54,409 bases of DNA from Veillonellales bacterium (lineage in GTDB: Bacteria > Bacillota > Negativicutes > JAAYSF01), in assembly GCA_039680175.1 (NCBI GenBank), contig JBDKTO010000085.1:1-54409 (forward strand). The letters are read 5' to 3'. Below are positions 8,472 to 20,311 of the stretch, one piece after another. How positions within the stretch are numbered: the stretch's first letter is position 1; each line of letters begins with the position of its first letter. Under the pieces are notes generated by a model. It did not search any database, was not told the origin of the DNA, and saw only the letters and a program-made list of their open reading frames with translations. The translations under genes and the position numbers were made by a program.

Positions 8472-9218
8472 CTATTTTATACTACTCCTTCGGTTTGACT
8501 GTGCCGCTTTTTTTACAAAACGCCGGAAAAGTTCTCTCATCTCAGGCCGGACCTGGAGCAGCATCTCCGGATGCCACTGTACGCCCAGCACAAACTCCTG
8601 TCCCGGTTGTTCGATTGCTTCAACCACACCGTCCCGAGTGCGGCCACTGACAATAAATCCCGGTGCCGGGTCTTTTACCGCCTGATGGTGAAAACTGTTG
8701 ACCCGGAAACTTTCAGTCGCCACGATATCAAACAGGCAGGTAGTTTTCTCCACGATTACGGTGTGGAAAGGAGTATCTCTCCTTGCCTGCTGCGTATGCT
8801 GTTGACAGCTGCCGGGTATCCGGGAAATATCCTGGTATAGGGTCCCCCCAAAAGCCACATTAAGCACCTGTATTCCCCGACAGATGCCAAAGATAGGTTT
8901 GTGCCGACCGGCGGCCGCCTGAATCAGTGCAAGTTCATACTCATCCCGGCGAAGATCACAAAAACCTAGTCTTGTATCGGGCTCTTCCCCATAAAACAAG
9001 GGATGGATATCCCCGCCGCCGGAAAGCAGCAGCCCGTCCAGCAAACCGACTTGTGCCTCAATCGTTGCTTTTACGCTAACGGTTGGTAAAATCACCGGAA
9101 CGCCGCCAGTCTGACAAATCGCCTTAATATACGCCTCGTTCACACTCAGCTTTTCGCTGCCGGCTCCTTCTTCAGTGATAATGCTGCCGGCTGAAATACC
9201 GATAATCGGCCCTGTCAT
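8472..9218 (-). CDS. Gamma-glutamyl-gamma-aminobutyrate hydrolase family protein (class I GATase-like, peptidase C26)
   Basis: At 248 aa it carries the class I amidotransferase triad: nucleophile Cys in FGICRGIQVLN and the His/Glu pair in VQWHPEM. It also has LLLSGGGDIHP, where PuuD-type enzymes recognise the gamma-glutamyl substrate. Such enzymes hydrolyse gamma-glutamyl amides, for instance in putrescine breakdown or glutamine-conjugate removal. No putrescine pathway genes are nearby, so the physiological substrate is open. It stands between the esterase operon and the pyrophosphatase gene. Confidence 0.9.
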   Translation of the reverse strand: MTGPIIGISAGSIITEEGAGSEKLSVNEAYIKAICQTGGVPVILPTVSVKATIEAQVGLLDGLLLSGGGDIHPLFYGEEPDTRLGFCDLRRDEYELALIQAAAGRHKPIFGICRGIQVLNVAFGGTLYQDISRIPGSCQQHTQQARRDTPFHTVIVEKTTCLFDIVATESFRVNSFHHQAVKDPAPGFIVSGRTRDGVVEAIEQPGQEFVLGVQWHPEMLLQVRPEMRELFRRFVKKAAQSNRRSSIK

Positions 9219-9290
9219 TATCTCACCTCCGCAATAAGCTGCATCTTATTGTTATGCCGCTGCCGACAAAAAGGATACTAAAAATTGATA

Positions 9291-9323
9291 CAAAAAGCAC
9301 CAGGCAAAGCCTGATGCTTTTTG
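9291..9323 (-). terminator. Terminator of the pyrophosphatase gene
   Basis: A stem of 14 bp (AAAAAGCATCAGGC with its near-complement, loop TTT) ending in T5 lies 15 bases after the hppA stop on the minus strand. Confidence 0.8.
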
Positions 9324-9337
9324 AACACAAATTGATT

Positions 9338-11338
9338 TTAGAAGAACAGCAACGGAGCAATAATCAGAGAAATAGTACCTGCGACTTTGATTAATGGGTT
9401 CATGGCAGGACCGGAAGTATCTTTAAAGGGGTCGCCTACTGTATCGCCGATAACGGCAGCAGCATGAGTCGGAGTGCCTTTGCCGCCGTATTTACCGGAT
9501 TCAATATACTTCTTGGCGTTATCCCAGGCACCGCCGGCATTGGCCATGAAAATAGCCATCAGAACTCCTGCAGCCGTGGCACCGGCCAGGAATCCGGCCA
9601 GCGATTTCGCCCCCATAAGAAAACCAACTAAGAGGGGAGTTCCTACTGCAAATAAACCAGGCAGCAGCATTTCACGGAGTGCCGCTTTGGTGCTGATATC
9701 AACGCATTTGGCATAATCAGGACGACCGGTGCCTTCCATGATGCCGGGAATTTCTCTAAATTGGCGGCGTACTTCCGCAATCATCTCGAAAGCCGCCTTG
9801 CCAACAGCTTCCATTGTGAATGCGCACACCAGGAAAGGCAGGGTAGCGCCAAGGAAGATGCCGATGATTACACCGGGCTCGGTCAGGTTAATGACCAGAT
9901 GACCGTTGGATACGAGGCCGGCCAATTTCGGATTTTTAACAATTTCTTCACCAAAAGCAGTAAACAGAGCCAAGGCAGTGAGAGCGGCGGAACCGATAGC
10001 AAAACCTTTGGCAATCGCCGCTGTAGTATTTCCTACGGAATCCAGTTTGTCGGTAGTCTCGCGGACTTTGGGATCCAGTTCGGCCATTTCGGCAATGCCG
10101 CCGGCATTATCGGCAACAGGACCGAAGGAATCAACGGCAACCACCATACCGGCGGTACAAAGCATACCCATAGCCGCCATGGAAATACCATAAATACCGG
10201 CTTGGTTAAAAGCAACCCAGATTGCAATGGCAAATACGATCATCGGTAAAGCGGTACTTCGCAGCCCGGTTGCAATACCGGCAATTATGTTGGTAGCCGC
10301 ACCGGTTTGCGATGCATCGGCAATATGCTGTGTCGGCGGCTTGGTATTGGCAGTGTAATATTCGGTAATTGCACCAACAAGAATATTAACCGCTAAACCG
10401 GCCACAATGGCAACAAAAATACCGAAACCTTTTGCGCCGAAAATATGAGTAGCCAAAACATAAGCCATAATGGCAGTCAGCAAGTTTGTTGACCAGAGGC
10501 CACGATTTAAGGCAGCCTGGGGATCGCCATTTTCACCGGTGCGTACCAGGAAGGTGCTGAGAATAGCCGCCACAATTCCGGCAGCGCCGATCAAGAGGGG
10601 AAATAACACACCATTAATACCGAACAGAGTGTTGCCAATCAGCATGGCAGCAATGGCAGTAGCGCCATAAGACTCGAATATATCGGCACCCATACCGGCC
10701 GTATCACCCACATTATCGCCCACATTGTCGGCAATAACAGCAGGGTTGCGGGGGTCGTCTTCCGGAATACCGGCTTCCACCTTACCCACAAGGTCGGCAC
10801 CCACATCAGCGGCTTTCGTATAAATACCGCCGCCAATACGGGCGAAGAACGCAATGGCGCTGGCACCAAAAGCGAAGCTGTTGATCGCTACCGGATCGCG
10901 GAAGATTATGTACAGAACGGAAACGCCTAACAGTCCAAGGCCGGAAACCGCCATACCCATAACAGCACCGGCGCGGAAAGATACGCCAAGAGCTTTATTC
11001 AAACTGCTGCGGGCAGCTTCGGTAGTACGGGCGTTGGCTTTTGTCGTCGAACTCATGCCTATATAGCCGGCGACAGCCGAACAAACGGCACCTACCAGAA
11101 AGGATACGGCCAATTTGTAGCCGCTGGCAATAAACAGTACAACAAAAATGACAACAGTAAACGGAATTAAAGTTTTATACTGACGGTTTAAAAAGGCCAT
11201 CGCTCCTTCAAAAATCGCCTGGGAAAGTTCCCGCATCCTTGTATTACCCGGGCTTTCGCTGAGCACGCTGCTCATCAGATAAGCAGCAAATAAAAGTGCC
11301 AGCACACCGGCTCCAGGTGCAATGTACAACAAATCCAT
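9338..11338 (-). CDS. hppA: Membrane-bound ion-pumping pyrophosphatase (K+-dependent type)
   Basis: The 666-aa polytopic protein, about 16 helices, couples pyrophosphate hydrolysis to Na+ or H+ export. It has the substrate-binding signatures [13 protein letters not shown] and [19 protein letters not shown] and the C-terminal [12 protein letters not shown] and [15 protein letters not shown]. Near residue 436 it reads GNTTAA; Ala rather than Lys at this site is known to mark the potassium-dependent class. Pumped-ion specificity cannot be decided by eye, though the sodium-pumping decarboxylase at the other end of the window makes Na+ plausible. AAGGAGG precedes the ATG by about 10 bases. Confidence 0.97.
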   Translation of the reverse strand: MDLLYIAPGAGVLALLFAAYLMSSVLSESPGNTRMRELSQAIFEGAMAFLNRQYKTLIPFTVVIFVVLFIASGYKLAVSFLVGAVCSAVAGYIGMSSTTKANARTTEAARSSLNKALGVSFRAGAVMGMAVSGLGLLGVSVLYIIFRDPVAINSFAFGASAIAFFARIGGGIYTKAADVGADLVGKVEAGIPEDDPRNPAVIADNVGDNVGDTAGMGADIFESYGATAIAAMLIGNTLFGINGVLFPLLIGAAGIVAAILSTFLVRTGENGDPQAALNRGLWSTNLLTAIMAYVLATHIFGAKGFGIFVAIVAGLAVNILVGAITEYYTANTKPPTQHIADASQTGAATNIIAGIATGLRSTALPMIVFAIAIWVAFNQAGIYGISMAAMGMLCTAGMVVAVDSFGPVADNAGGIAEMAELDPKVRETTDKLDSVGNTTAAIAKGFAIGSAALTALALFTAFGEEIVKNPKLAGLVSNGHLVINLTEPGVIIGIFLGATLPFLVCAFTMEAVGKAAFEMIAEVRRQFREIPGIMEGTGRPDYAKCVDISTKAALREMLLPGLFAVGTPLLVGFLMGAKSLAGFLAGATAAGVLMAIFMANAGGAWDNAKKYIESGKYGGKGTPTHAAAVIGDTVGDPFKDTSGPAMNPLIKVAGTISLIIAPLLFF

Positions 11339-11385
11339 CTAATAGTTTCCTCCTTAAATTTGGGACATCCTGTCCCCCTAAAAAT

Positions 11386-11417
11386 ACTGAAAAATACCCC
11401 AATGAAATTCATTGAGG
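11386..11417 (-). terminator. Terminator downstream of secG
   Basis: On the minus strand CCTCAATGA pairs with TCATTGGGG (11417-11397), followed by TATTTTTC. It begins 12 bases after the secG stop and separates it from hppA. Confidence 0.7.
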
Positions 11418-11429
11418 TGCAATAAAACC

Positions 11430-11648
11430 CTATTGCATCAATTTCACTAAAACCATTGTTACCACACCAAATAGTACGCCCAGCACCATGGTTGCTTTCG
11501 ACAGGGTTTCATCAATGCCTTTTTTCTTACCGCCAAAAATGGTCTCGGCTCCACCGGCAATAGACCCGGACAGCCCGGCACTTTTTCCTGACTGCAGCAC
11601 TACAACGGCAATCAAAGCAATGGATATAATGGCTTCCAGAATCATCAT
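11430..11648 (-). CDS. secG: Preprotein translocase subunit SecG
   Basis: This is a small protein (about 72 aa) with two hydrophobic helices joined by the signature loop VVVLQSGKSAGLSGSIAGGAETIFG, here given in outline only; the second helix is VLGVLFGVVTMVLVKLM. SecG assists SecYE in protein export through the cytoplasmic membrane. Start choice is uncertain: ATG 11648 and ATG 11645 lie close to an AGGA, while TTG 11660 has a G-rich site upstream. All give a normal family length. The secG-eno adjacency is common in Bacillota. Confidence 0.93.
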   Translation of the reverse strand: MMILEAIISIALIAVVVLQSGKSAGLSGSIAGGAETIFGGKKKGIDETLSKATMVLGVLFGVVTMVLVKLMQ

Positions 11649-11801
11649 TCCTGTAATCAAAGCTTTTACCCCCCCCAGAGTTTTACTTATATATTTTAGC
11701 ACAATTAAATTGAGGTTGGCAATGTATTACCTATTATTATTTCCGATGTTATTCCCATTCTCACCAAAAAGCAAGAAATATATTCCCATGATTTTACTAA
11801 T

Positions 11802-11841
11802 ACAGGTAACAGCCGCAACTATTCTCCCGGCTGTTACCTGT
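11802..11841. terminator. Stem-loop after enolase
   Basis: A perfect 13-bp stem (ACAGGTAACAGCC and complement, 14-base loop) lies 9 bases after the eno stop. There is no clean T run on the minus strand, so it may be a weak terminator or an mRNA-end stabiliser. Confidence 0.55.
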
Positions 11842-11850
11842 TGGCTGCTT

Positions 11851-13217
<1,367 letters not shown>

Positions 13218-14762
13218 CTATTCCTTCGCCAACAAGCTCCTTCCTGTCATTTCCGGCGGAATTTCGATGCCGACCAATTCCAGGATGGTAGGTGAAATAT
13301 CAGCCAGGCTTCCCGCTCGCAGCTTCGCCCCTTTGTACTTTTCCGCTACCAGAATAAAGGGTACTCGGTTGGTGGTATGAGCGGTAAAAGGCTCGCCGGT
13401 TGCCGGATCAGCCATGCACTCCGCATTGCCGTGATCGGCGGTGATGCAGGTGATTCCCCCCCGGTCCCGCATAGCGTCAACCACCCGTCCCAGACAGGAA
13501 TCAACCGTGGCCACGGCCTGAACAGCCGCCGCCAGCTTGCCGGTATGACCAACCATATCCCCATTGGCGTAATTCAAGATAATCAAATCATACCTGCCGG
13601 TTTTGATTTCCGCTACGACTTTATCAGTTACTGCCAAAGCGCTCATTTCCGGTTTCAGATCATACGTGGCAACCTTCGGCGAAGGAATGAGCACCCGTTC
13701 TTCCCCTGTAAAAGGTTTTTCTTCCCCGCCGTTAAAGAAAAAGGTTACATGCGCGTATTTTTCCGTTTCGGCAATCCTCAGCTGAGTGAGCCCCTGCCGG
13801 CTGAATACTTCGCCCAGAGTATTTTTTAAATATTGCGGCGCATACGCTACCGGTACAGCCAATGTTTCATCATATTGAGTCATGGTCGCAAAATGAAGGG
13901 AAAGCAAGCCTTGCGGACGGATAAAGCCAGCAAAATCCGCGTCCACAAAGGCTCTGGTCAGCTGACGGCCCCGATCCGGCCGGAAATTAAAATAAATTAC
14001 GCCGTCGCCGGCCTGAATCCCACCGTCGCTGCAATTGTCCACCACGGTTGGGATTACAAACTCATCGGTTTGTCCCTGAGCATACGACTGCTCAACAGCA
14101 GCCTGAGCAGTCGCTGCATGCTGGCCCTGCCGCTGCACTAAAGCATTATACGCTTTCTCAACCCGTTCCCACCGCTTATCACGATCCATGGCGTAGTAGC
14201 GGCCGGCGATGCTGGCAATTCTGCCGATCCCCAGTTCAGCCATTTTATTTTCCAAGTCTTTCACGTATTCTATCCCGCTGCTGGGAGGAACATCCCTCCC
14301 GTCGAGAAAGCAATGGACATAAACCTGGGAAATTCCCTGCCGCTTTGCCATTTCCAGCAAAGCGTACAAATGACGGATATGGCTGTGGACACCGCCGTCG
14401 GAGAGCAGCCCCATAAGATGAAGCACACCCCGGCCTGCCTTGGCCTGTTCCATAACCCGGCGCAGTACCCGATTGTCGAAAAATTCTCCGGTGGCAATGG
14501 CCTTTGTAATCCGGGTCAGTTCCTGATAGACAACCCGCCCGGCGCCAATGTTTAAGTGTCCTACCTCAGAGTTGCCCATTTGTCCTTCCGGCAGTCCTAC
14601 CGCCTCGCCGGAACAGGCTAAGCTGGTAGCCGGATACAATTCCGGCAGCAAGTTCATATGAGGCGTAGCAGAATTAGCAATAGCGTTGCTGGGATCATCA
14701 GGGCGGCCTATGCCCCATCCATCCAGGATCAGCAAGGCGATTGGCATTCGCAATTTTTCCAA
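13218..14762 (-). CDS. gpmI: 2,3-bisphosphoglycerate-independent phosphoglycerate mutase
   Basis: The 514-aa Mn2+-dependent enzyme interconverts 3- and 2-phosphoglycerate. The alkaline-phosphatase-type metal site is seen in LILDGWGIG and in [14 protein letters not shown] (catalytic Ser), with [30 protein letters not shown] and the C-terminal ITADHGNAE and HTTNRVPF. Length is normal. GGAGG precedes the start. It lies 39 bases after tpiA and before eno in the glycolytic run. Confidence 0.99.
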   Translation of the reverse strand: MEKLRMPIALLILDGWGIGRPDDPSNAIANSATPHMNLLPELYPATSLACSGEAVGLPEGQMGNSEVGHLNIGAGRVVYQELTRITKAIATGEFFDNRVLRRVMEQAKAGRGVLHLMGLLSDGGVHSHIRHLYALLEMAKRQGISQVYVHCFLDGRDVPPSSGIEYVKDLENKMAELGIGRIASIAGRYYAMDRDKRWERVEKAYNALVQRQGQHAATAQAAVEQSYAQGQTDEFVIPTVVDNCSDGGIQAGDGVIYFNFRPDRGRQLTRAFVDADFAGFIRPQGLLSLHFATMTQYDETLAVPVAYAPQYLKNTLGEVFSRQGLTQLRIAETEKYAHVTFFFNGGEEKPFTGEERVLIPSPKVATYDLKPEMSALAVTDKVVAEIKTGRYDLIILNYANGDMVGHTGKLAAAVQAVATVDSCLGRVVDAMRDRGGITCITADHGNAECMADPATGEPFTAHTTNRVPFILVAEKYKGAKLRAGSLADISPTILELVGIEIPPEMTGRSLLAKE

Positions 14763-14801
14763 GCCATCCCCTCCTTATTCTAAAATACGCTGTTTTTTCT
14801 C

Positions 14802-15551
14802 TTAAAATTTAACGATTTTGCTAAAGCCAGCAGCATCCAAAGCAGCACCGCCTACCAAAGCGCCGTCGATATCGCTTTTGGCCATTAATTCGGCGATATT
14901 GGCCGGTTTTACGCTGCCGCCATACTGAATGCGGACTTCATCTGCCGTACTGCCTTTGAACATAGTTCCGACTGTCTGGCGAATAAAAGCGCATACGCTA
15001 TTGGCGTCGTCGGCAGATGCCGTCCGACCGGTGCCAATAGCCCAAATCGGTTCATAGGCAATCACCATCCGGGAAATCTGCTCATCGGATAATCCCGCCA
15101 AATCAATGCCGACTTGACGTTCCACTATCGCTTCGGTAGTTCCTGCTTCCCGCTGTTCCAATGTTTCACCCACACACAGAATCGGGATCAGATCATTGGC
15201 AAAAGCAGCCTTTAATTTTTCGTTGACCGTGCTGTCGGTTTCAGCAAAATACTGGCGGCGTTCCGAGTGGCCGATGATCACATAATCGCAGCCCGCATCT
15301 TTCAGCATAGATGGTGAAATCTCACCGGTAAAAGCTCCCTGCTGCTCCCAGTGCATGTTCTGGGCACCCAGCTTGACGGCACTTCCGGCCAGTGCCTGCT
15401 TTACCCCCGCTAAAGCAATAAAGGTCGGACAAATGACAATATCTACTTTCTTGGCGTCAGCCGTCAGCTTGACCAGTTCTTTTGTCAGCTGCTGAGCCTC
15501 GCCAATAGTTTTATGCATCTTCCAGTTGCCGGCAATAATCGGTTTACGCAT
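14802..15551 (-). CDS. tpiA: Triosephosphate isomerase
   Basis: The 249-aa TIM barrel interconverts dihydroxyacetone phosphate and glyceraldehyde 3-phosphate. It has GNWKMHKT with the catalytic Lys, IGHSERRQYF with the catalytic His, VIAYEPIWAIGTGR with the catalytic Glu and the mobile lid, and QYGGSVKP with LVGGAALDA for phosphate binding. It is spaced 32 bases after pgk in the operon order gap-pgk-tpiA-gpmI-eno. Confidence 0.99.
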   Translation of the reverse strand: MRKPIIAGNWKMHKTIGEAQQLTKELVKLTADAKKVDIVICPTFIALAGVKQALAGSAVKLGAQNMHWEQQGAFTGEISPSMLKDAGCDYVIIGHSERRQYFAETDSTVNEKLKAAFANDLIPILCVGETLEQREAGTTEAIVERQVGIDLAGLSDEQISRMVIAYEPIWAIGTGRTASADDANSVCAFIRQTVGTMFKGSTADEVRIQYGGSVKPANIAELMAKSDIDGALVGGAALDAAGFSKIVKF

Positions 15552-15583
15552 ACTTGCAATCCCTCCCAGGCTATTAATCTATC

Positions 15584-16768
15584 TCATTTATCGGCTAAAG
15601 CGGCAATGCCCGGCAATACTTTACCTTCCAAAAATTCTAATGATGCGCCGCCGCCGGTGGAAATATGGGTAATCTCTTTAGCCAGACCGGTCTTTTCCAG
15701 GGCCGCTATGGAATCACCGCCGCCGACAATGCTGGTGGCCTGAGAAGAAGCAACCGCCTTGGCAACCTTTTCCGTTCCTTTGGCAAAAGCATCCATCTCA
15801 AACACCCCCATCGGTCCATTCCACACTACCGTCCTGGCATCCTGCAAAGCCGCGGCGTAAGCAATGCCCGTCTCCGGTCCGATATCAAGCGCCATCCAGC
15901 CGTCTTCAATCTCGCCAATCCCGACTACCTTGGTTTTCGCATCGGCCGCAAATTGATCGGCAATCACCACATCAGTCGGCAATAACAAATTCACTTTTTG
16001 CTCACGAGCTTTTTCCATCAATTGGCGAGCCAGTTCCAGTTTATCCGCTTCCACCAGGGATTTACCGGTAGAATAGCCTTGAGCCGCAATAAAGGTGTTA
16101 GCCATCCCGCCGCCAATGATTAACGTGTCCACTTTGCCCAGCAAATTGTCAATGACGCCGATTTTATCCGATACTTTTGCTCCGCCGATAATAGCAGCAA
16201 AGGGACGGACAGGCTGTGTCAGTGCCCTCCCCAGGAAAACAATTTCTTTTTCCATTAAGAAGCCCGCTATCATAGGGATAAATTTAGTGATCCCTTCCAC
16301 CGATGCATGAGCCCTGTGGGACACACCGAATGCATCATTCACGGCCACATCGGCCAGGCCGGCCAGTTGACGGGCAAAATCCGGATCGTTTTTCTCTTCC
16401 GCTTTATGAAAACGCAAATTTTCCAACAGCAAAATTTGCCCCGGCTGCAGCTCTTTGACCTTCCGCTCGGCTTCCGGCCCGATGCAGTCGGACGCGAATT
16501 GTACTTCCCGTCCGATGAGCTGCGACAGCTTTTTGCCCACAGGCGCCAGGGAAAACTCCGGCATCACTGTTCCTTTGGGACGTCCCAGATGGCTGGCCAA
16601 AATCACGGCTGCATTTTGCGCCAGCAAATATTCCAACGTATTCAGTGTTGCCCGGATGCGGGCATCATTGGTAATATGGCCGCTTTTATCCATCGGAACA
16701 TTGTAATCGACCCGTACCAATACTTTTTTGCCGCTCAGCTGGACATCACGCAGACATTTTTTCTCCAT
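15584..16768 (-). CDS. pgk: Phosphoglycerate kinase
   Basis: The 394-aa two-domain kinase makes ATP from 1,3-bisphosphoglycerate. The N-domain has [21 protein letters not shown] and LLLENLRFH; the C-domain has the nucleotide loop [15 protein letters not shown] and the GGGDSIAAL phosphate loop. ATG 16768 is used because GGAGG lies 8 bases before it, rather than an in-frame extension of five codons upstream. A strong stem-loop sits 16 bases before the start codon. Confidence 0.99.
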   Translation of the reverse strand: MEKKCLRDVQLSGKKVLVRVDYNVPMDKSGHITNDARIRATLNTLEYLLAQNAAVILASHLGRPKGTVMPEFSLAPVGKKLSQLIGREVQFASDCIGPEAERKVKELQPGQILLLENLRFHKAEEKNDPDFARQLAGLADVAVNDAFGVSHRAHASVEGITKFIPMIAGFLMEKEIVFLGRALTQPVRPFAAIIGGAKVSDKIGVIDNLLGKVDTLIIGGGMANTFIAAQGYSTGKSLVEADKLELARQLMEKAREQKVNLLLPTDVVIADQFAADAKTKVVGIGEIEDGWMALDIGPETGIAYAAALQDARTVVWNGPMGVFEMDAFAKGTEKVAKAVASSQATSIVGGGDSIAALEKTGLAKEITHISTGGGASLEFLEGKVLPGIAALADK

Positions 16769-16784
16769 ACTCTTTACCTCCAAT

Positions 16785-16808
16785 GAGGGTCACACTGCTG
16801 TGACCCTC
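16785..16808 (-). promoter_or_regulatory. Stem-loop between gap and pgk
   Basis: A perfect 10-bp stem with a 4-base loop (GAGGGTCACA, complement at 16799-16808) lies between gap and the pgk ribosome site. It has no T run, so it looks more like an RNA processing or stability element than a terminator. Confidence 0.55.
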
Positions 16809-16840
16809 TGCTGCATTTTTCTATTTAATTATTATAGATT

Positions 16841-17869
<1,029 letters not shown>

Positions 17870-17926
17870 TTATTGTATACCTAAACGGAAAATACGCCGA
17901 AACCGGCACCTTCCCGTGGCATTACC

Positions 17927-18946
17927 TCAAACAAGATTCGCTATTTCCCTGGCGGCAGCTTCGTCAATAACGAGTATATCCTGACCGCCGGCGCTGATAA
18001 CAGCGACAATGGCCGCCGCCTTTTTCCGGCCGCCGGCCACCGCAATAACCAGACCGATTTGAGCCAAATCAGCCAAGCGCAGGCCCACACTGCTGGTTAC
18101 ATAGACACACTCTCCCTGAAGAGTGCAATAATGTCCCAAAGCTTCCCCCACCGCCCCCTTGCTGACGATGTCTTCCGCCAGCGATGCATCGCAGCTGCGG
18201 CGCACCGCCATGTCATGGGCCCTGCCAATGCTATGGATCAGAATATCCGCATGCTTGACCATGTCGATCACACTGGTAATCGTAGCATCACCGGCCATAA
18301 TGGCTCCCAGAGCCTTCTCACTCACTCCATCCGGGATGTGCAGCAGACGATAATGTCCGCCAATTTTAGCAGCCATGACCGCAGCGATAATATTCGCCTG
18401 ATATTCAACCTGTTCACCCAGCCCGCCTCTGGCCGGCACTACCGTAGTCGTCGGCGCCGACAGGCAGATGCTTTCGGCCATACCGGCCATTGTCGACCCG
18501 CCGCTGACGGCCACCGTCATATTTTCAGTCAAGTGTTGGGCCAGAACATTGGCCGCCGTGCGGCCCAATTCCCGCTTTACGGCACTGTCGAGATCGCTGT
18601 CCCCGGGAACAACAATGACTTGTTTTAATCCCAGACGTTCTGCCAGCTCCGTCTCCAATAAGGTAAGGCCCCGCAATAACCGGATATATTCAGCCAAATC
18701 GGCAAGAATAGTCTGCCCGTCTTGGGTAACTGTCATGCCTAAAGGTGAAAAATCAACTAACCCGGCAGTTTTCAGAAAATCAACCTGTGCCCGGACGACC
18801 CGTTCGCCGATACCTAATGATTGGGACAATGCCCGCCGGCCGATGGGTCCGTCATGCTGCACATGGCGAAGAATATCGTAGCGTTCTTCCACCACAGCAA
18901 TCAATTCCGGTGCAATTTTGCGATGCAGTTGAACAATTCTTTCCAA
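17927..18946 (-). CDS. cggR: Central glycolytic genes regulator CggR (SorC/DeoR family)
   Basis: The 339-aa repressor has an N-terminal winged HTH (RALSQSLGIGERVVRAQVDF, about 38-58) and a SorC sugar-phosphate-binding domain with VAVSGGSTMAGMAE and PARGGLGEQVEYQ. In Bacillus CggR represses the gapA operon and is released by fructose-1,6-bisphosphate. The same gene order here supports that role. Start TTG 18946 follows GGAGGG by 7 bases. A candidate tandem operator lies immediately upstream, implying autoregulation of the whole operon. Confidence 0.93.
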   Translation of the reverse strand: MERIVQLHRKIAPELIAVVEERYDILRHVQHDGPIGRRALSQSLGIGERVVRAQVDFLKTAGLVDFSPLGMTVTQDGQTILADLAEYIRLLRGLTLLETELAERLGLKQVIVVPGDSDLDSAVKRELGRTAANVLAQHLTENMTVAVSGGSTMAGMAESICLSAPTTTVVPARGGLGEQVEYQANIIAAVMAAKIGGHYRLLHIPDGVSEKALGAIMAGDATITSVIDMVKHADILIHSIGRAHDMAVRRSCDASLAEDIVSKGAVGEALGHYCTLQGECVYVTSSVGLRLADLAQIGLVIAVAGGRKKAAAIVAVISAGGQDILVIDEAAAREIANLV

Positions 18947-18960
18947 GCCTTTTCCCTCCC

Positions 18961-18996
18961 GGACGTGTTATGTCCCCTAGGAGCATAATGTGTCCC
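18961..18996 (-). promoter_or_regulatory. Candidate tandem CggR operator
   Basis: On the minus strand GGGACACATTATGCTCC is followed 20 bases on by GGGACATAACACGTCC. Two GGGAC-N6-like half-repeats spaced two helical turns apart resemble the tandem operator described for Bacillus CggR. It lies 15 bases before the cggR start codon. Confidence 0.6.
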
Positions 18997-19250
18997 ATCA
19001 TTGCAAAAAAATTTTTTATTATATATTTTAATTTTCGCTGCTTGCTGGTCAAGTCCTGCCAAGTTATTGAAAAAATCCACATTTTTTTAAGAAAAGACTT
19101 CCATTTGCAATTGCGGGCAGCAAAGAAACCTTCTCTGCTGCCCGCTCTTCCATCCATTCCTTGAACCCGCCGCGGCGCGGCTAACGCCTCGCGCTGACAC
19201 CTGATTTGTTTTGAACAACGCCCAGCCGCGGACAACACCTTTCCCAACTT
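18997..19250. other. Intergenic region between cggR and the ABC transporter
   Basis: The segment holds an AT-rich stretch (19000-19035) that should contain the cggR promoter (TTGACC at 19052-19047 is a possible -35, but the -10 is not clean). It also holds a 10-bp GCGGGCAGCA stem-loop (19113-19145), possibly the end of the ABC transporter transcript, and a GC-rich repeat fragment (GCGCGGCTAACGCCTCGCGC, 19174-19193) resembling one at 45293-45316. No credible gene was seen. Confidence 0.5.
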
Positions 19251-20297
19251 TTAATTCTGGGGAAAAACCATCACTTTATCGAACCGCAAAAACAACTCTT
19301 TTCCGTCCGGATAGTCCGCAAACGCTCCCGCCTTGGCAATAACCCGGAGGATGGTATCTTTGACCTTAATCCGGCAGTCGGTAGAATCTCCCATGTAAAA
19401 CTTATGGGATAAGATTCCCCGCAAATCGCCATTTTCCTGGCTCATAACAATATGCTCCGGCCGGACTGCCACCAACGCCTTGCCGGAAAAGGAGCTCGGC
19501 TGATGCAGCGTGTATTGCAGACTGGGCATAACAATTTTATCTGCCGTAACCTCTGCCGGTATAAAATTAACCAGCCCGATAAAATCAGCCACAATCTTGT
19601 TCACCGGATTTTCATAAATCTTAATTGGTTTGTCAATCTGCTGAATCACTCCTTGATTCATGACAACGATTCGGTCACTCATAGCCATTGCTTCGGCCTG
19701 ATCGTGGGTAACATAAATAACGGTAATACCCAGATTGCGCTGCAGTTCCTTAATTTCAAACCGCATACTTTCCCGCAGTTTGGCGTCCAGATTGCTCAGG
19801 GGTTCATCCAGCAACAGCAGTCGCGGTTCGCCTACCAGCGCCCGGGCCAAAGCCACCCGCTGCTGCTGCCCGCCTGACAATTGATGGGGATATCGTTTTG
19901 CATACCCATCCAGATGAACCAATTCGAGAACCCGATTGGTTTTTGCTTCAATTTCACTTTTGGATACTTTTTTAATTTTTAATGGATAAGCGACATTATT
20001 AAAAACAGTCATATGGGGCCAGACGGCATAGGACTGAAAGACCATGCCGATATTGCGCTTTTCCGGCGGCACAAAGGTAACATTTTTACTGGAGCTTACC
20101 AGCTTATCCCCAATAGAGATTTCGCCTTCCGTGGCTCGCTCAAACCCTGCCACCATTCGCAGCATCGTTGTCTTGCCACAGCCCGATGGTCCCAGGATGG
20201 AAACAAATTCCCCATCCGCAACCGTCAAATTAAAATTATCAACTGCCTTCACTTCCCCAAATTGCTTGGTTATTCCGTCGATTTTGACCTGAGCCAT
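19251..20297 (-). CDS. fbpC: ABC transporter ATP-binding protein, FbpC/PotA type
   Basis: At 348 aa the nucleotide-binding domain has Walker A GPSGCGKTTML (about 36-44), the signature LSGGQQQRVALARAL (about 138), Walker B LLLLDEPLSNLD and the H-loop VTHDQAEAMA. A TOBE-like C-terminal domain follows (VRPEHIVMSQEN). It energises import by the permease encoded 14 bases upstream. The family includes Fe3+, putrescine/spermidine and 2-aminoethylphosphonate importers. The double-length permease and the AfuA-like binding protein favour iron, but the substrate is not proven. Confidence 0.92.
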   Translation of the reverse strand: MAQVKIDGITKQFGEVKAVDNFNLTVADGEFVSILGPSGCGKTTMLRMVAGFERATEGEISIGDKLVSSSKNVTFVPPEKRNIGMVFQSYAVWPHMTVFNNVAYPLKIKKVSKSEIEAKTNRVLELVHLDGYAKRYPHQLSGGQQQRVALARALVGEPRLLLLDEPLSNLDAKLRESMRFEIKELQRNLGITVIYVTHDQAEAMAMSDRIVVMNQGVIQQIDKPIKIYENPVNKIVADFIGLVNFIPAEVTADKIVMPSLQYTLHQPSSFSGKALVAVRPEHIVMSQENGDLRGILSHKFYMGDSTDCRIKVKDTILRVIAKAGAFADYPDGKELFLRFDKVMVFPQN

Positions 20298-20311
20298 ATG
20301 TTTTCCTCTCC

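Noticed and set aside
9219-9290. Riboswitch or small RNA upstream of the C26 hydrolase gene
   Set aside because: The gap is only about 70 bases before the terminator and shows no paired structure or promoter that I could support.
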